A stretch of DNA of 64,000 nucleotides from Acinetobacter silvestris (GCF_002135235.1 NZ_NEGB01000002.1:372001-436000); one strand, 5' to 3'; numbered from the stretch's first letter, positions 46,386 to 56,588 are shown. Numbers and translations: made by a program. The notes: generated from the letters alone by a model not told the origin.

Positions 46386-48230
46386 TTATTTTTTAGTTAA
46401 AAAATGTTCAACTTTTTTGGCTTGCTGTGGATCCACCCACCAATAATCCAAACCTAAGGATAGTTTTGGTTTTATCGCGGGTTGCCTATACATATTCCAA
46501 TATGCATATCGATCGACTTCACTACCATAGGTCAAAATTTTATAATAACCCGCACGTAGTAAGCGATCCAACACCTTAGTCCTTACAATTAACTGTTGCC
46601 GATTTGGTGCTTGAATGATTTGTTGAATAACATCATCAATGACTGGGTTTTTGATGCCAGAATAATTATAATTACCCGCTTCATCGGCAGCTTTACTGCT
46701 CCACATTTGCTCTTGCTCATTACCTGGACTCAAGGTTTGTGGCATCACATCCGTGGTCATATCAAAGTCCGTTTTGCGCTTACGTTCAATATATTGCGGT
46801 ACATCCACTTGTCGAATCACAATTTGAATTCCCAATCTTTTTAAATTTCGCACAAAAGGCATTAAAGTACGTTGTAAGCCTTCTTGATGAATTAAAAATT
46901 CGATACGAATGGGTTTTCCCTTTGAATCCACCAATTGTCCATTTTTATATTGATAACCTGCTTGCAGTAAAATTTGGCGCGCTTCTAATAAGCCTTTACG
47001 ATTAAAACCACTGCCATCCGTTACAGGAAATTTCCAATCAACTAGCACGCCATGTCGTTGAATAGGATTTAATTTTGCCAAATAAGGCTGTAATACCGCC
47101 AATTCTGCCGCACTTGGCAGCCCCGTCGCTGCAAGTTCACTCTTTTGGAAATAGCTTTGTAAGCGTTGATATTCTCCATAAAATAACGCTTTATTGAGCC
47201 ATTCAAAATCATAGGCATACGTCAGTGCCTTGCGAAATTGAATATCATTAAAGGGAGCTCTACGCGTATTAAATACAAAACTTTGCGTTGGTACAGGCTG
47301 TTCAGTTTTGGATAAATACTTTGTCACCATTCCAGCTTTAACCGCTGGAAAGTTATACTCGGTGACCCATGCTCGAGCGCTATTTTCTTTATGTAAAGTA
47401 TATTGTCCCGACTTAAACCCTTCAAAAGCGATATCCAAACTTCTGTAATAGACAAATTTCATTCGGTTAAAATTATAGCGCCCACGATTGACGGGTAGAT
47501 CACGCCCCCAATAATTTGGATTCCGCTTATAACTGATACTGCGCCCAGCATCGATCCGCTCAATTAAATATGGTCCAGAACCCAAAATCGGCTGTAGCGT
47601 AATTTTGGTAAAATCTTTACTTTTCCAATCGGCTTTAGAATAAATTGGCATTTGCGCCAAAATCGAAGGCATTTCAGCATTATTGTCTGATTTAAAGGTC
47701 ATTTTGACCTCATACTGAGATAAAACCTGCGTTTTAGCCAAGTCAGACAAATACATTTGCAAACCTAAATTAGCCTTAGTTTGAAACATATCAAAGCTAA
47801 ACTTAACATCATCAGCAGTTACAGGTGTGCCATTACTAAATTTTGCTTTGGGATTGAGATGAAAAATGACAAATTGAGTATGCTCAGGATCTAAAGTCAC
47901 TTTCTCTGCCAACAGTGGATACATCACCCCAGGCTCATTAAGCGACTGATCCATTAGGCTATCAAACAGATAGTCTACACCTTCGGTAGAACTTCCCTTA
48001 CCGTTCATACTATTTAGATTGTCAAAAGTCCCATTCCCAGCTTGGCTAATAGAACCCCCTTTCGGGGCGTTCAGATTTGCATATGGCATGACCTGTGCTG
48101 AGGCATATTTCGGCATGGTATGAATCGCAATATAAGGTGTGGTCTGTACGGCTGACCACACATTTGAGCTAAACAGACATACCCCATATGCGAAAAGCAT
48201 TGGCTTTGCATACGCAAATCTCTGTTGCAT
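46386..48230 (-). CDS. yejA: Periplasmic peptide-binding protein YejA
   Basis: About 614 residues from the ATG at 48228-48230; a GTG immediately before is also possible and has a slightly better-placed AGGGA. Signal peptide of about 27 residues ending in NVWS-A. The mature protein is a family-5 extracellular solute-binding protein (DppA/OppA group): GGSISQAGNGTFDNLNSMNGKG near the start, KFSNGTPVTADDVKFSFDMF, and FRKALTYAYDFEWLN. It captures peptides for the YejBEF transporter. In E. coli it is required for microcin C sensitivity, but the native substrates are short peptides. Confidence 0.9.
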   Translation of the reverse strand: MQQRFAYAKPMLFAYGVCLFSSNVWSAVQTTPYIAIHTMPKYASAQVMPYANLNAPKGGSISQAGNGTFDNLNSMNGKGSSTEGVDYLFDSLMDQSLNEPGVMYPLLAEKVTLDPEHTQFVIFHLNPKAKFSNGTPVTADDVKFSFDMFQTKANLGLQMYLSDLAKTQVLSQYEVKMTFKSDNNAEMPSILAQMPIYSKADWKSKDFTKITLQPILGSGPYLIERIDAGRSISYKRNPNYWGRDLPVNRGRYNFNRMKFVYYRSLDIAFEGFKSGQYTLHKENSARAWVTEYNFPAVKAGMVTKYLSKTEQPVPTQSFVFNTRRAPFNDIQFRKALTYAYDFEWLNKALFYGEYQRLQSYFQKSELAATGLPSAAELAVLQPYLAKLNPIQRHGVLVDWKFPVTDGSGFNRKGLLEARQILLQAGYQYKNGQLVDSKGKPIRIEFLIHQEGLQRTLMPFVRNLKRLGIQIVIRQVDVPQYIERKRKTDFDMTTDVMPQTLSPGNEQEQMWSSKAADEAGNYNYSGIKNPVIDDVIQQIIQAPNRQQLIVRTKVLDRLLRAGYYKILTYGSEVDRYAYWNMYRQPAIKPKLSLGLDYWWVDPQQAKKVEHFLTKK

Positions 48231-48263
48231 CACAATTTATTCCCTAATATTTGTTCTCAATCA

Positions 48264-51200
48264 TTACAAGTTTGGCACTTTGATAATATCCCCAATACGT
48301 AATTGCGTATTGGGTTTAAGCTCATTCATTTCTGCCAACTCATTGGTATCCATACCATATTTACTCGCCAAACGAATCAATGAATCTCCGCTTTTGATTT
48401 TGTATTCAGTCGCGCGTTTCGGAATAAGAATACTTTGACCACGTTGTAACCCAGCTTTCGCACTCAAATTATTTAACTCAGCTAATTCCTGAACAGACAT
48501 TCCCATACGATTTGCAATCGCATTTAAAGACTCACCAGACTGCACCGCATACTTCTCAGTATTTTTGGTTGCTGCACTAGACTTCACTTTAGAAGGAACT
48601 TTTAACTCTTCTTTTTCAGAAATTTTGCTAGCTAATTCACCATCCAGTTTCAAGCGCTGTCCAACGTTGACATTACTATTACGAGAAAGACCATTTAACT
48701 CACTTAAGAATGCGACTTGTAAATGGTATTTTTTTGCAATTCCAGCAAGGGTTTCACCGGATTTCACAATATGTGTATCAGGCTCATTGATGGTTTTCAC
48801 ATTACTTTTGACTTTTGCAACTTGTTCTGGCTCACCGGTTAACTTTAATTTTTGCCCCACCAACAAGCCAGATGCTGCCGTTAACCCATTTAAATCTGCA
48901 ATTTTGTTGACTTGTACATTATATTTATTGGCAACTGCAATCAAGCTATCTCCAGATTGCACTGTATAAATCTCAGGAAGAGCACTCCCTGCTGGAATTT
49001 TCAGCGTTTGGCCTGCTATCAAGGCTTTTGATGCAGATAACTTATTCAACTCTGCCAATTCCGCAAGACTCATATTCGATTGTGTCGCAATACTGGATAA
49101 AGTATCACCACGCTGAACTTTATAAGTTTCAGTTTTATAATTCGTTTCAGCTTTTACATTCTCATATTTAGCACTATGTGACTTTGTTTCAGCTTTTGCT
49201 TCCGTCTGTTCATTCACTTCATGTAAAGGAACATTAATTTTTTGCCCCACGGACAAACTATTATTAACATCTAAACCAGAAGTTAAATCTGCAAGCTCCA
49301 ATACGGATAATGCATAACGATCTGCAATGACTTTTAAATATTCGCCACGTTTAACCAGATAAACTTTCGTTTTAATCTTCGCGATTGGTTTAGCAGTATC
49401 AGCTTGAGTTAATGTTTTTTGAATCGAGCTGAGTTTATCATCACGATTGTCTTTCAAACTCAGTTTTTGACCAACCCATAAATTACTCGTTACCGATAAA
49501 TCATTATAATTAGCCAACTGTTGCACAGACAATCCAAACTGTTCTGCCACCCCCGTTAAACTATCATTCGGTTTAACTGTATATAGGCTTGGTTTATCTT
49601 CTTTTTTCAGTGATTTCGCTGATGAATTTTCACTGACGGGTTTAGCATCATATAAATATAATGATGTTCCGACATACAAAGTACTATTCGGATCAACTTG
49701 ATTCCAGTTTGCAATATCGCGCCAATTCACTCCGTTCTTTGCCGCAATCGTAGCTAAATTGTCACCCGACAACACAATATATGTACTGCGCTTGCCTTTG
49801 GGTGGAACAACTACAACCTCGGTACTGGTTTTTTCAAAAACTTTCGAACGATTTAATTTCGCTTCAACTGAGGTATTCGAGGTGTTTTCAGCAAGCCCTT
49901 TAGGGTACGCAAAACCTACCGAATTACCCTTACCTTGCTGTTGAGCAACTGACTGGCTGGTTTGAATTGCTGTTAATTTAATTTTTCCATCAAAAGGATC
50001 TACAATTTCAGTACCTTGTGGTGCAATCGCTTTAATTTCTTGTACAACTTCTTCTTTTTCAGCCGACGTTGCTTGTGGTTCTAAAACTTGCTTAACCGTT
50101 TCCTTGCCACCTTCTGCTTTTACCGCCGCCACTATTTGCTGACGTTCTTTACTCGAAATCGGTGGTTCAATTGCAACAGGTTTGACATTGACTGCTTGAG
50201 TCACTGCGACTGGAATACGTGGTGCACTTGGAATGTCGGCATTCGCAGCAAAAGAAGCCAAGGCATCTGAACCCTGTGGTGTTGATTTTGACTTAGCTGC
50301 TACACCAATTGTACTTCCAGTATTACTGGTTTTCGCAATAGTCGTTGTAGCCGTTAAAACAGGTGGCGTCGTTTTAACAGGAGTAATCACTTGACTATTT
50401 ACATTCGAAACAGCAATAGGATTTAAACTTGTTGGCGAAGTCATCGTACTATTGCTAGCTGTAGAACTGGCCCAAAAGCCTTCTGAGCTTGGTTTTAAAA
50501 CTTTAATTTTAGTATCAATATTCGGGTTTAAATCTGCAGGAATCAAAATACGCATTGGACTAGCGGCATCAATGACTTCACCACGATGCCCAGGATTAAG
50601 TTGATACAATTCAGCACGGCTCAATCCAATTGTCGTTGCAATTTGATTCAACTGAATACCTGCAGGTACTGAAACTTCCCTAAAATGTGGACGATTCGCA
50701 ATCGGTGGTAAAGTTACGCCGTATTGTTGCGGCTTTTTAATAATTTGTGCGACTGCAATAAACCGTGGCACATAGTTCATGGTCTCTTGAGGTAATTTTA
50801 GTGACCAATAATCGGTAGGTAATCCTGCTGCTTGATTACGATTAATCGCCTGCTGAATACGCCCAGGACCCGCATTATAAGCGGCTAATGCCAATTCCCA
50901 TGAACCAAACTGATTATATAGACTCCCTAAAAACTCATATGCAGCACGCGTTGACTCAACAACATCACGACGGCCATCATATAACGTGGTTTGTCTTAAA
51001 CCATAAATTTTTCCTGTACTCGGAATAAATTGCCACATTCCTGCTGCAGCTGCACTACTGGTCGCAGCGGGATCATAAGAACTTTCAATAATTGGCAATA
51101 AGGCTAATTCGGTAGGTAAACCACGACGCTCAGCTTCCTTCACCGTATGATACAAATAGCGTGAAGCACGCGCGCTCAAACGATCAATATACGGTTGACG

Positions 51201-51542
51201 CGATACAAACCAACTACGCTGTGCATCAATACGCGGATCCCAATGCGTTTCATCCATTTTAAAACCGACCGTCATGCGCTTCCACACATCACCATGTTTT
51301 AAAACCAGTAAGCGATCCCCTTCAACTGCGCGCATATCTGTCGCAGAAAGCAAATCTTCTAAAGAATCTAAACTATTGGAATCGAGCATTCCACTGTGTT
51401 TAGCGCTATGTGTCTTTGTAACACCCGCAGTCGACGAACAACCTGTGACTAAACCCATTGCTGCTACAGCTGAACTAAGAAGAGAAAGTTTAAATAAAAC
51501 AGATGCAGAGGAATGCCACACTGCTGTGGTTGGTTTATACAT
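48264..51542 (-). CDS. mltD: MltD-type lytic transglycosylase with eight or nine LysM domains
   Basis: 1092 residues. Lipoprotein signal peptide with lipobox LVTGC (Cys35). The SLT domain (about 105-235) has the catalytic Glu in LLPIIESSYDPAATS and the AAGMWQFIPSTG and AYNAGPGRIQ blocks. It cleaves the glycan of peptidoglycan to form 1,6-anhydro ends. After SLT there is a degenerate LysM-like block (about 285-335), a long Thr/Ala/Pro-rich spacer, then eight clear LysM repeats of about 45 residues, each (Y/H)xVxxGDxLxxIAxxxxxxxxxLxxLN...GQxLxxP. E. coli MltD has two. Most peptidoglycan affinity should come from this C-terminal array. Divergent from rnhA-dnaQ. Confidence 0.92.
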   Translation of the reverse strand: MYKPTTAVWHSSASVLFKLSLLSSAVAAMGLVTGCSSTAGVTKTHSAKHSGMLDSNSLDSLEDLLSATDMRAVEGDRLLVLKHGDVWKRMTVGFKMDETHWDPRIDAQRSWFVSRQPYIDRLSARASRYLYHTVKEAERRGLPTELALLPIIESSYDPAATSSAAAAGMWQFIPSTGKIYGLRQTTLYDGRRDVVESTRAAYEFLGSLYNQFGSWELALAAYNAGPGRIQQAINRNQAAGLPTDYWSLKLPQETMNYVPRFIAVAQIIKKPQQYGVTLPPIANRPHFREVSVPAGIQLNQIATTIGLSRAELYQLNPGHRGEVIDAASPMRILIPADLNPNIDTKIKVLKPSSEGFWASSTASNSTMTSPTSLNPIAVSNVNSQVITPVKTTPPVLTATTTIAKTSNTGSTIGVAAKSKSTPQGSDALASFAANADIPSAPRIPVAVTQAVNVKPVAIEPPISSKERQQIVAAVKAEGGKETVKQVLEPQATSAEKEEVVQEIKAIAPQGTEIVDPFDGKIKLTAIQTSQSVAQQQGKGNSVGFAYPKGLAENTSNTSVEAKLNRSKVFEKTSTEVVVVPPKGKRSTYIVLSGDNLATIAAKNGVNWRDIANWNQVDPNSTLYVGTSLYLYDAKPVSENSSAKSLKKEDKPSLYTVKPNDSLTGVAEQFGLSVQQLANYNDLSVTSNLWVGQKLSLKDNRDDKLSSIQKTLTQADTAKPIAKIKTKVYLVKRGEYLKVIADRYALSVLELADLTSGLDVNNSLSVGQKINVPLHEVNEQTEAKAETKSHSAKYENVKAETNYKTETYKVQRGDTLSSIATQSNMSLAELAELNKLSASKALIAGQTLKIPAGSALPEIYTVQSGDSLIAVANKYNVQVNKIADLNGLTAASGLLVGQKLKLTGEPEQVAKVKSNVKTINEPDTHIVKSGETLAGIAKKYHLQVAFLSELNGLSRNSNVNVGQRLKLDGELASKISEKEELKVPSKVKSSAATKNTEKYAVQSGESLNAIANRMGMSVQELAELNNLSAKAGLQRGQSILIPKRATEYKIKSGDSLIRLASKYGMDTNELAEMNELKPNTQLRIGDIIKVPNL

Positions 51543-51757
51543 ACAAGATTCCGAACAACATATAATAGATTATTTTATAAATGCCATTTTAGAGAAGCTA
51601 ACGACTCACACAAGGCATTAATTGAGTGCTTAATACATATAAATGTTACAAGAAATTAAAAAATCTCGAGATCACACCCTGAAAACGCTCATTTAAGTAT
51701 ACAATAAAATCTTCAAACAGTTTGTTCAACACTAAATTCAACGCATTGGTCCAAATT

Positions 51758-53161
51758 ATGTCTCAAACAATCACACTTTATGTTGATGGCGCTTGTAAAG
51801 GTAATCCCGGTCTAGGTGGATGGGGCGCATATATCATCATGGGGAATAATGACGAGCATAAAATATGTGGTGGAGAAGCTGAAACCACCAATAATCGTAT
51901 GGAACTCACTGCTGCCATAGAAGGGATTGCATTTTGTCCTGTAGAAGCAAAACTCATTATTTGGACAGATTCGATCTACGTTAAACGTGGCATTACCGAG
52001 TGGATTGAAGGTTGGAAAAAGAAAAACTGGAAAGATGTTAAAAACCCGGACTTATGGAAAAAATTAGATTCAGTTTGTAAAAATCGTGACATCGAATGGA
52101 ATTGGATTAAAGGTCATTCAGGTCATGCAGGCAATGAAATGGCGGATCAACTGGCAAATCTAGGCGTTGAACAAACCCTGAGCAAAATTAAAAATGGGAC
52201 TTTAGTTACGACTACAAATAACGCAGAACCTGATGATATTGTAGATAAAAAAAAAGATGAAAAAGATTGGCTCCTAGATGATCCCTTCGGCTTTGATTTG
52301 GCTGAATCTGACTTAGAAGATGAAATGCTTATTGATGAGGAGATTATAGTCACTCAAACATTTGAACAAGATGTTGAAGTGAGCAACTCAGAACAGAACT
52401 TAATCTCCTTTGCTCAAAATATGCATCCGCAAATTGTCATTACGCCAGCCACATTAGATCTACAAGGTCCGCGCCAATTAATACTCGATACTGAAACCAC
52501 TGGTTTTTACTATCAAGATGGTGATCGAATTATTGAGGTCGGCGCGCTCGAAATGATCAACCGCAAACTGACTGGTAGTTCAATTCACATTTATATCAAT
52601 CCTGAAAAACCAGTCGGTGACTCTGAAAATGTGCATGGAATCAGTGATGATTTCCTTAAAGATAAACCTAAATATAACGAAATTGCAGATGTCTTATTTG
52701 ACTATCTAAAAGGTGCAGAAATCATCGCACATAATGCGACTTTCGATATGAACTTCTTAAATATGGAGTTCAAACGCAGTGGCCTACAAACCTTATCTGA
52801 AGTATGCGAAGTTACGGATACTTTAGCTTTAGCAAAACGTAAACATCCTGGACAAAAAAATTCGCTTGATGCCTTAGTGCGACGTTATGAAGTTCCACAA
52901 CGCGATCGTACCTTTCATGGTGCATTACTTGATGCTGAAATTTTATCCGACGTTTACTTAGCCATGACCGGCGGTCAAGTCTTATTAGATATTGATGCTT
53001 CGACTGTAACTCAGGATCAATTCAACGAACAAAAATATCGTCAACCCATTAATCTTGAACTTCCCGTAATTATGCCGTCATCCGACGAATTATCTGCACA
53101 TGAGAACTGGGTCAAACAATTTCAAGAGAAACATAGTGAAACCTGTCTTTTTGCAAAATAA
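51758..53161 (+). CDS. Fusion of ribonuclease HI and DNA polymerase III epsilon (proofreading) subunit
   Basis: 467 residues from the ATG at 51758, with MSQTITLYVDGACKGNPG as in RNase HI. Domain 1 (1-142): RNase HI with catalytic Asp10, Glu49, Asp71 and Asp130 and the HSGHAGNEMAD loop, so intact. A linker of about 95 residues, very acidic (DDPFGFDLAESDLEDEM), follows. Domain 2 (about 238-425): DEDD exonuclease of DnaQ type with DTETTG (244-249), HNATFDMNF and FHGALLDAE, all catalytic residues kept. A QVLLD-like clamp-binding segment is near the end. In E. coli the two are separate divergent genes. The fused protein links RNA primer/R-loop removal to proofreading. Confidence 0.92.
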   Translation: MSQTITLYVDGACKGNPGLGGWGAYIIMGNNDEHKICGGEAETTNNRMELTAAIEGIAFCPVEAKLIIWTDSIYVKRGITEWIEGWKKKNWKDVKNPDLWKKLDSVCKNRDIEWNWIKGHSGHAGNEMADQLANLGVEQTLSKIKNGTLVTTTNNAEPDDIVDKKKDEKDWLLDDPFGFDLAESDLEDEMLIDEEIIVTQTFEQDVEVSNSEQNLISFAQNMHPQIVITPATLDLQGPRQLILDTETTGFYYQDGDRIIEVGALEMINRKLTGSSIHIYINPEKPVGDSENVHGISDDFLKDKPKYNEIADVLFDYLKGAEIIAHNATFDMNFLNMEFKRSGLQTLSEVCEVTDTLALAKRKHPGQKNSLDALVRRYEVPQRDRTFHGALLDAEILSDVYLAMTGGQVLLDIDASTVTQDQFNEQKYRQPINLELPVIMPSSDELSAHENWVKQFQEKHSETCLFAK

Positions 53162-53285
53162 AATCAAATTTAAATGTGTTTTTATATGTAAAGATTTTGC
53201 AGTTACGTTATATTAAAACATGGAACATTTGGTCTCTTTTGAGACTACAACAAAACATTTATATACCTAGGAAAGGTGCAGATCA

Positions 53286-54929
53286 ATGTCTTACCAAACC
53301 TCTATTCATTTTGATCCAACGGCTTTATTAATAATTAAAAAAGAAGTCGATAACTCAATACAGCAGGTTGAATCTGTCGTTAGCAGCTTAGTGGAAGATC
53401 AAACTTTACCGTTTGGTATTGATGATGCACTGGCTCAATTTGAACAATGTGCACATGTTCTAATGTTAATAGACATGCCCTATCTCGCTAAAATAGCTGA
53501 CTACTCTGCTCAGCTCATGCGTAAGATTATGCAAAATCCGCAACAATTTCATATTCCAGATGTCATCGCATTAAGCGAAGGCACTACGATGCTGAAACGC
53601 TATATTGAATTTAGTTGTTTACGTGAAGTAAAAGTACCACAATTTTTACACGACACCTTAAATCGCTTAGAAATATCTTTAGACAAACCATTGACTCAAG
53701 ATGGGCAAGCTATTGTTCCGTTATTAGATTGTGTTTCGCCAGATTTCAATCTTCCGCAGGCACCAGAATTAGAGCAATCGATTTATATTCATAAATTGTA
53801 TAAAATTTGCTTAAATAAATTTTTGAAGCAAGCTGAAACCAAACTTGACCAACAAGGCGTCAAATTGGTTGGAACATATCTTGCCAATTTATCCAGCAAT
53901 ACACCAAGCGCACAGTATTGGAATCTCGTTTTTGTCGCACTAAACCATATTGAAACATTAGTTCTGAATGATGCTCGTTTAAGAACTTTAATTTCAATAG
54001 AAACCAATCTCGCACAGTTCTTTAAAGCAAAGCTTGAGTTTCAGCCAACGATAAATGATTTGGCCAATGTTCTAAGCCTATGTATCAGCCAAGATGATGA
54101 AACATCGCAACACATTCGTGAACAAATGAATGTCGGTGAAGACATTCTTTCGGATACACAATTACAAGTATTTAGTCGTCATCTGTATGGTCCAGATTAC
54201 AATACGATTCATAGTGTTAGTCAGTTGATTACTGAAGAAATGACTCAAATTCGCAATGATATTGAGTACAACTATCAAAATATGTCTGAAGAAAAAACAC
54301 AGGAATTAAAAGCCAAACTGACTGATTTAGCGCATGTCTTTAAAGTACTCAACTTAAACGAAGCCTATGCTGAATTAAAACAACAAGCGGATCTACTTTC
54401 TCAACAAAACATGTTGCAAGATCCAAATTATGCACAGCAGTTAATGAATAGTATTTTATCAGCGATGAATTCTATTGGTATTCTGGAACGTAATTACACA
54501 TCAAGTCGCTTGCAATTGCGTGTTAACAATATGCATATCTCTCTCGATCGTTTAGATGAAGCCCATCAGGCATTATTGGCTGAATCTAAGGCATTAATTG
54601 ATTTAAGCACACAAACACTCATTCAATTTATTCAAGAGAGTGAAATTACCAATTTAGAGCCAATTCCATCCCAATTGAAAGAAATTAGTGGTGCACTGCT
54701 GTTCCTCGGACAAAAAGATGGTCAACAAGCCCTATTAAACAGTGCAGACTATTTACAAAAAAATCTTCAACAAAGCATTCAGCCAAATCATATACAAATC
54801 AACTTGCTCCTCGATGTTTTAGCCAGTGCCGATATGATGATTGAGAATTTGCAAAGCAAACAACCTGTTCTGCAAGCCATGTTTGATGTTGCATCAGCCA
54901 GTAGTCAGAAATTAACGGCGGTTGCCTAA
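53286..54929 (+). CDS. fimL: FimL-like protein (ChpA N-terminal domain homologue)
   Basis: 547 residues, no signal peptide, almost all helical, which fits Pseudomonas FimL (about 560 residues, homologous to the N-terminus of the chemosensory kinase ChpA but lacking the histidine phosphotransfer and kinase parts). No phosphoacceptor His in a typical HPt motif was seen. The decisive hint is context: rnhA/dnaQ, then this gene, then nudC, the order known around fimL in Pseudomonas. FimL raises cyclic AMP through the Chp-Pil system and FimV, and promotes twitching. The stop overlaps the nudC start by one base. Identification rests on length, helicity and synteny, not on a search. Confidence 0.65.
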   Translation: MSYQTSIHFDPTALLIIKKEVDNSIQQVESVVSSLVEDQTLPFGIDDALAQFEQCAHVLMLIDMPYLAKIADYSAQLMRKIMQNPQQFHIPDVIALSEGTTMLKRYIEFSCLREVKVPQFLHDTLNRLEISLDKPLTQDGQAIVPLLDCVSPDFNLPQAPELEQSIYIHKLYKICLNKFLKQAETKLDQQGVKLVGTYLANLSSNTPSAQYWNLVFVALNHIETLVLNDARLRTLISIETNLAQFFKAKLEFQPTINDLANVLSLCISQDDETSQHIREQMNVGEDILSDTQLQVFSRHLYGPDYNTIHSVSQLITEEMTQIRNDIEYNYQNMSEEKTQELKAKLTDLAHVFKVLNLNEAYAELKQQADLLSQQNMLQDPNYAQQLMNSILSAMNSIGILERNYTSSRLQLRVNNMHISLDRLDEAHQALLAESKALIDLSTQTLIQFIQESEITNLEPIPSQLKEISGALLFLGQKDGQQALLNSADYLQKNLQQSIQPNHIQINLLLDVLASADMMIENLQSKQPVLQAMFDVASASSQKLTAVA

Positions 54930-55684
54930 TGTCAGAACTATCACTTGCTTATATTTTTCAGCATCAACAATTGTTAGTGGATGCCAACTATCAACTGCCT
55001 AAAGTTGAAAAATTAGCAAGTGATCTGAGTTTCCATGCAGGGGATCAAGTGATTGCCCGCGACTTAGGTCTAGAAGAAGCAATTCCTGAAGGGTTTCAAC
55101 TTGTTCCAATACGCCATCTGATTACTCTATGGCCTGCTGCACAATTCTTACAAGCCAGTCGTGCAGTGCAATTATTGGAATGGCGCAGAAATCATAAGTT
55201 TTGCTCGCATTGTGGACATGAAACCCAAGTCCACTCAACTGAATATGCCATGGTCTGTCCTGCCTGTAACTACCACCAATATCCGCGTGTACAACCCTGT
55301 ATCATCACCGTTATTACTCGTGGTCAAGATGAACTCTTATTAGCAAAAAATGCCAAGACACAAACTAATATGTATGGATTGATTGCAGGTTTTGTTGAAG
55401 TTGGTGAAACGCTAGAAGAAGCTGTTCGCAGAGAAACCTTGGAAGAAGTCGGCTTACATGTCAACAATATTCAATATTTATCTAGTCAACCTTGGCCATT
55501 TCCGAGTAATTTGATGCTTGCCTTTAAAGCAGAATATGTATCAGGTGAAATTGTGTTGCAAGAAGATGAAATTAGTGATGCTCAGTTCTTTAAATTCAAC
55601 CAGTTACCTGAAATACCTTTTGCTGGCAGTATCGCACATGCCATGATCGAACATATCATTCATCATACAGATATGCCGCAATAA
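54929..55684 (+). CDS. nudC: NAD(P)H/NAD-capped RNA pyrophosphatase NudC
   Basis: 251 residues (E. coli 257). Zinc ribbon with four Cys: CSHCGH at about 91-96 and CPACN at about 109-113. The Nudix box GFVEVGETLEEAVRRETLEEVGL near 155-177 has all acidic residues, and the NudC-specific SQPWPFPSNLMLAF follows, so the assignment is firm. It hydrolyses NADH and removes NAD caps from RNA 5' ends. The start codon overlaps the fimL-like stop (TAATG). A bidirectional terminator lies after its stop. Confidence 0.95.
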   Translation: MSELSLAYIFQHQQLLVDANYQLPKVEKLASDLSFHAGDQVIARDLGLEEAIPEGFQLVPIRHLITLWPAAQFLQASRAVQLLEWRRNHKFCSHCGHETQVHSTEYAMVCPACNYHQYPRVQPCIITVITRGQDELLLAKNAKTQTNMYGLIAGFVEVGETLEEAVRRETLEEVGLHVNNIQYLSSQPWPFPSNLMLAFKAEYVSGEIVLQEDEISDAQFFKFNQLPEIPFAGSIAHAMIEHIIHHTDMPQ

Positions 55685-55713
55685 AAAAGATGCCAATTTA
55701 GGCATCTTTTTTT
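55683..55713. terminator. Bidirectional terminator between nudC and the esterase gene
   Basis: AAAAAAGATGCC pairs with GGCATCTTTTTT around a 6-base loop. The right arm also encodes the last codons (LKKDA) of the facing esterase, whose stop lies in the loop. Confidence 0.88.
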
Positions 55714-56588
55714 AATGTCTCATCCAATGACTTTACAATTTCCAATCGTGTTTTATAAAAACGACTAAATAAACTAGAAACACTCCCCATAATCGAAATA
55801 TGGCCCGTTTTCGGAATCACTTTAATTTCACAATGATTCCCCGCTTCTTTCAGTTTTTGTTGTAAATCAAGTGTATTGCTATCTTTAACCACTTGATCAT
55901 TTGCCGCCACAAACAAGTAATGTTGAATCTCATTTTTTTCTACAAAATAATAAGGCATCACTTTTTGATATGGTACCGTTTGATCAAAAGCCTCTTCAGC
56001 TAAAGGATCACCTTTATAATCAAAATGATAAGGACCAGAAATACCGATAATCGCCTTAATATTTTTCTTCACAGCCACCGCATAACTTTGCGGATGATAC
56101 AGTAATGATGCAATATTAAATGCACCCGCAGAATGTCCCATCAAAGCTATTTTTTGCGTTGAAATGCCTAATTTAGACTGTTGTGATTCTAGATAACTCA
56201 AAGCGATCGCTAAATCATCAATATAGCTTGGAAATTTATGTTGTGGTGCAAGATGGTAATTCATGACTGCGACATCATAACCAAAACGTGTAAATGCTTC
56301 GCCCACAAACTTGTAGGCACTTTTATCACCATGTGTCCAAGCACCACCGTGTACAAATACAATCAGTGGCTTGTAGGTTGTATGTTCTGAAATATATAAG
56401 TCTAATCTTTGACGCGCTTTTAAACCATAAGCCACATTTTTACGAATAGAATAGCCTTTTTGAGGAGTTAATCTATTTAACGTTACACTGCCTAAGTCAT
56501 ATAAACGAAAATCTCGATAGAACTCTTTAACCAACATATACTTTTTTCGCAATTGCTGCTGTACATCTAAAATCTTATTACTGAACAT
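55698..56588 (-). CDS. Alpha/beta hydrolase (esterase/lipase family)
   Basis: 296 residues. HGGAWTHGDK (about 75-84) is the oxyanion loop of the hormone-sensitive lipase-like group, the nucleophile is in ALMGHSAGAFN near 149-158, an Asp candidate is in LFVAANDQVVKDS, and His is in KTGHISIMG. The N-terminus (MFSNKILDVQQQLRKKYMLVKEFYRDF) has no signal peptide. Carboxylester hydrolase; substrate unknown. Its start overlaps the end of the dolP-like gene by 11 bp, which is tight coupling with an envelope operon and hints at a role there. Confidence 0.82.
   Translation of the reverse strand: MFSNKILDVQQQLRKKYMLVKEFYRDFRLYDLGSVTLNRLTPQKGYSIRKNVAYGLKARQRLDLYISEHTTYKPLIVFVHGGAWTHGDKSAYKFVGEAFTRFGYDVAVMNYHLAPQHKFPSYIDDLAIALSYLESQQSKLGISTQKIALMGHSAGAFNIASLLYHPQSYAVAVKKNIKAIIGISGPYHFDYKGDPLAEEAFDQTVPYQKVMPYYFVEKNEIQHYLFVAANDQVVKDSNTLDLQQKLKEAGNHCEIKVIPKTGHISIMGSVSSLFSRFYKTRLEIVKSLDETLKKDA

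Noticed and set aside
48264..49800. DNA repeats suggestive of CRISPR or tandem repeats
   Set aside because: The periodicity is that of LysM coding sequence with much variation; there are no identical repeats with unique spacers.
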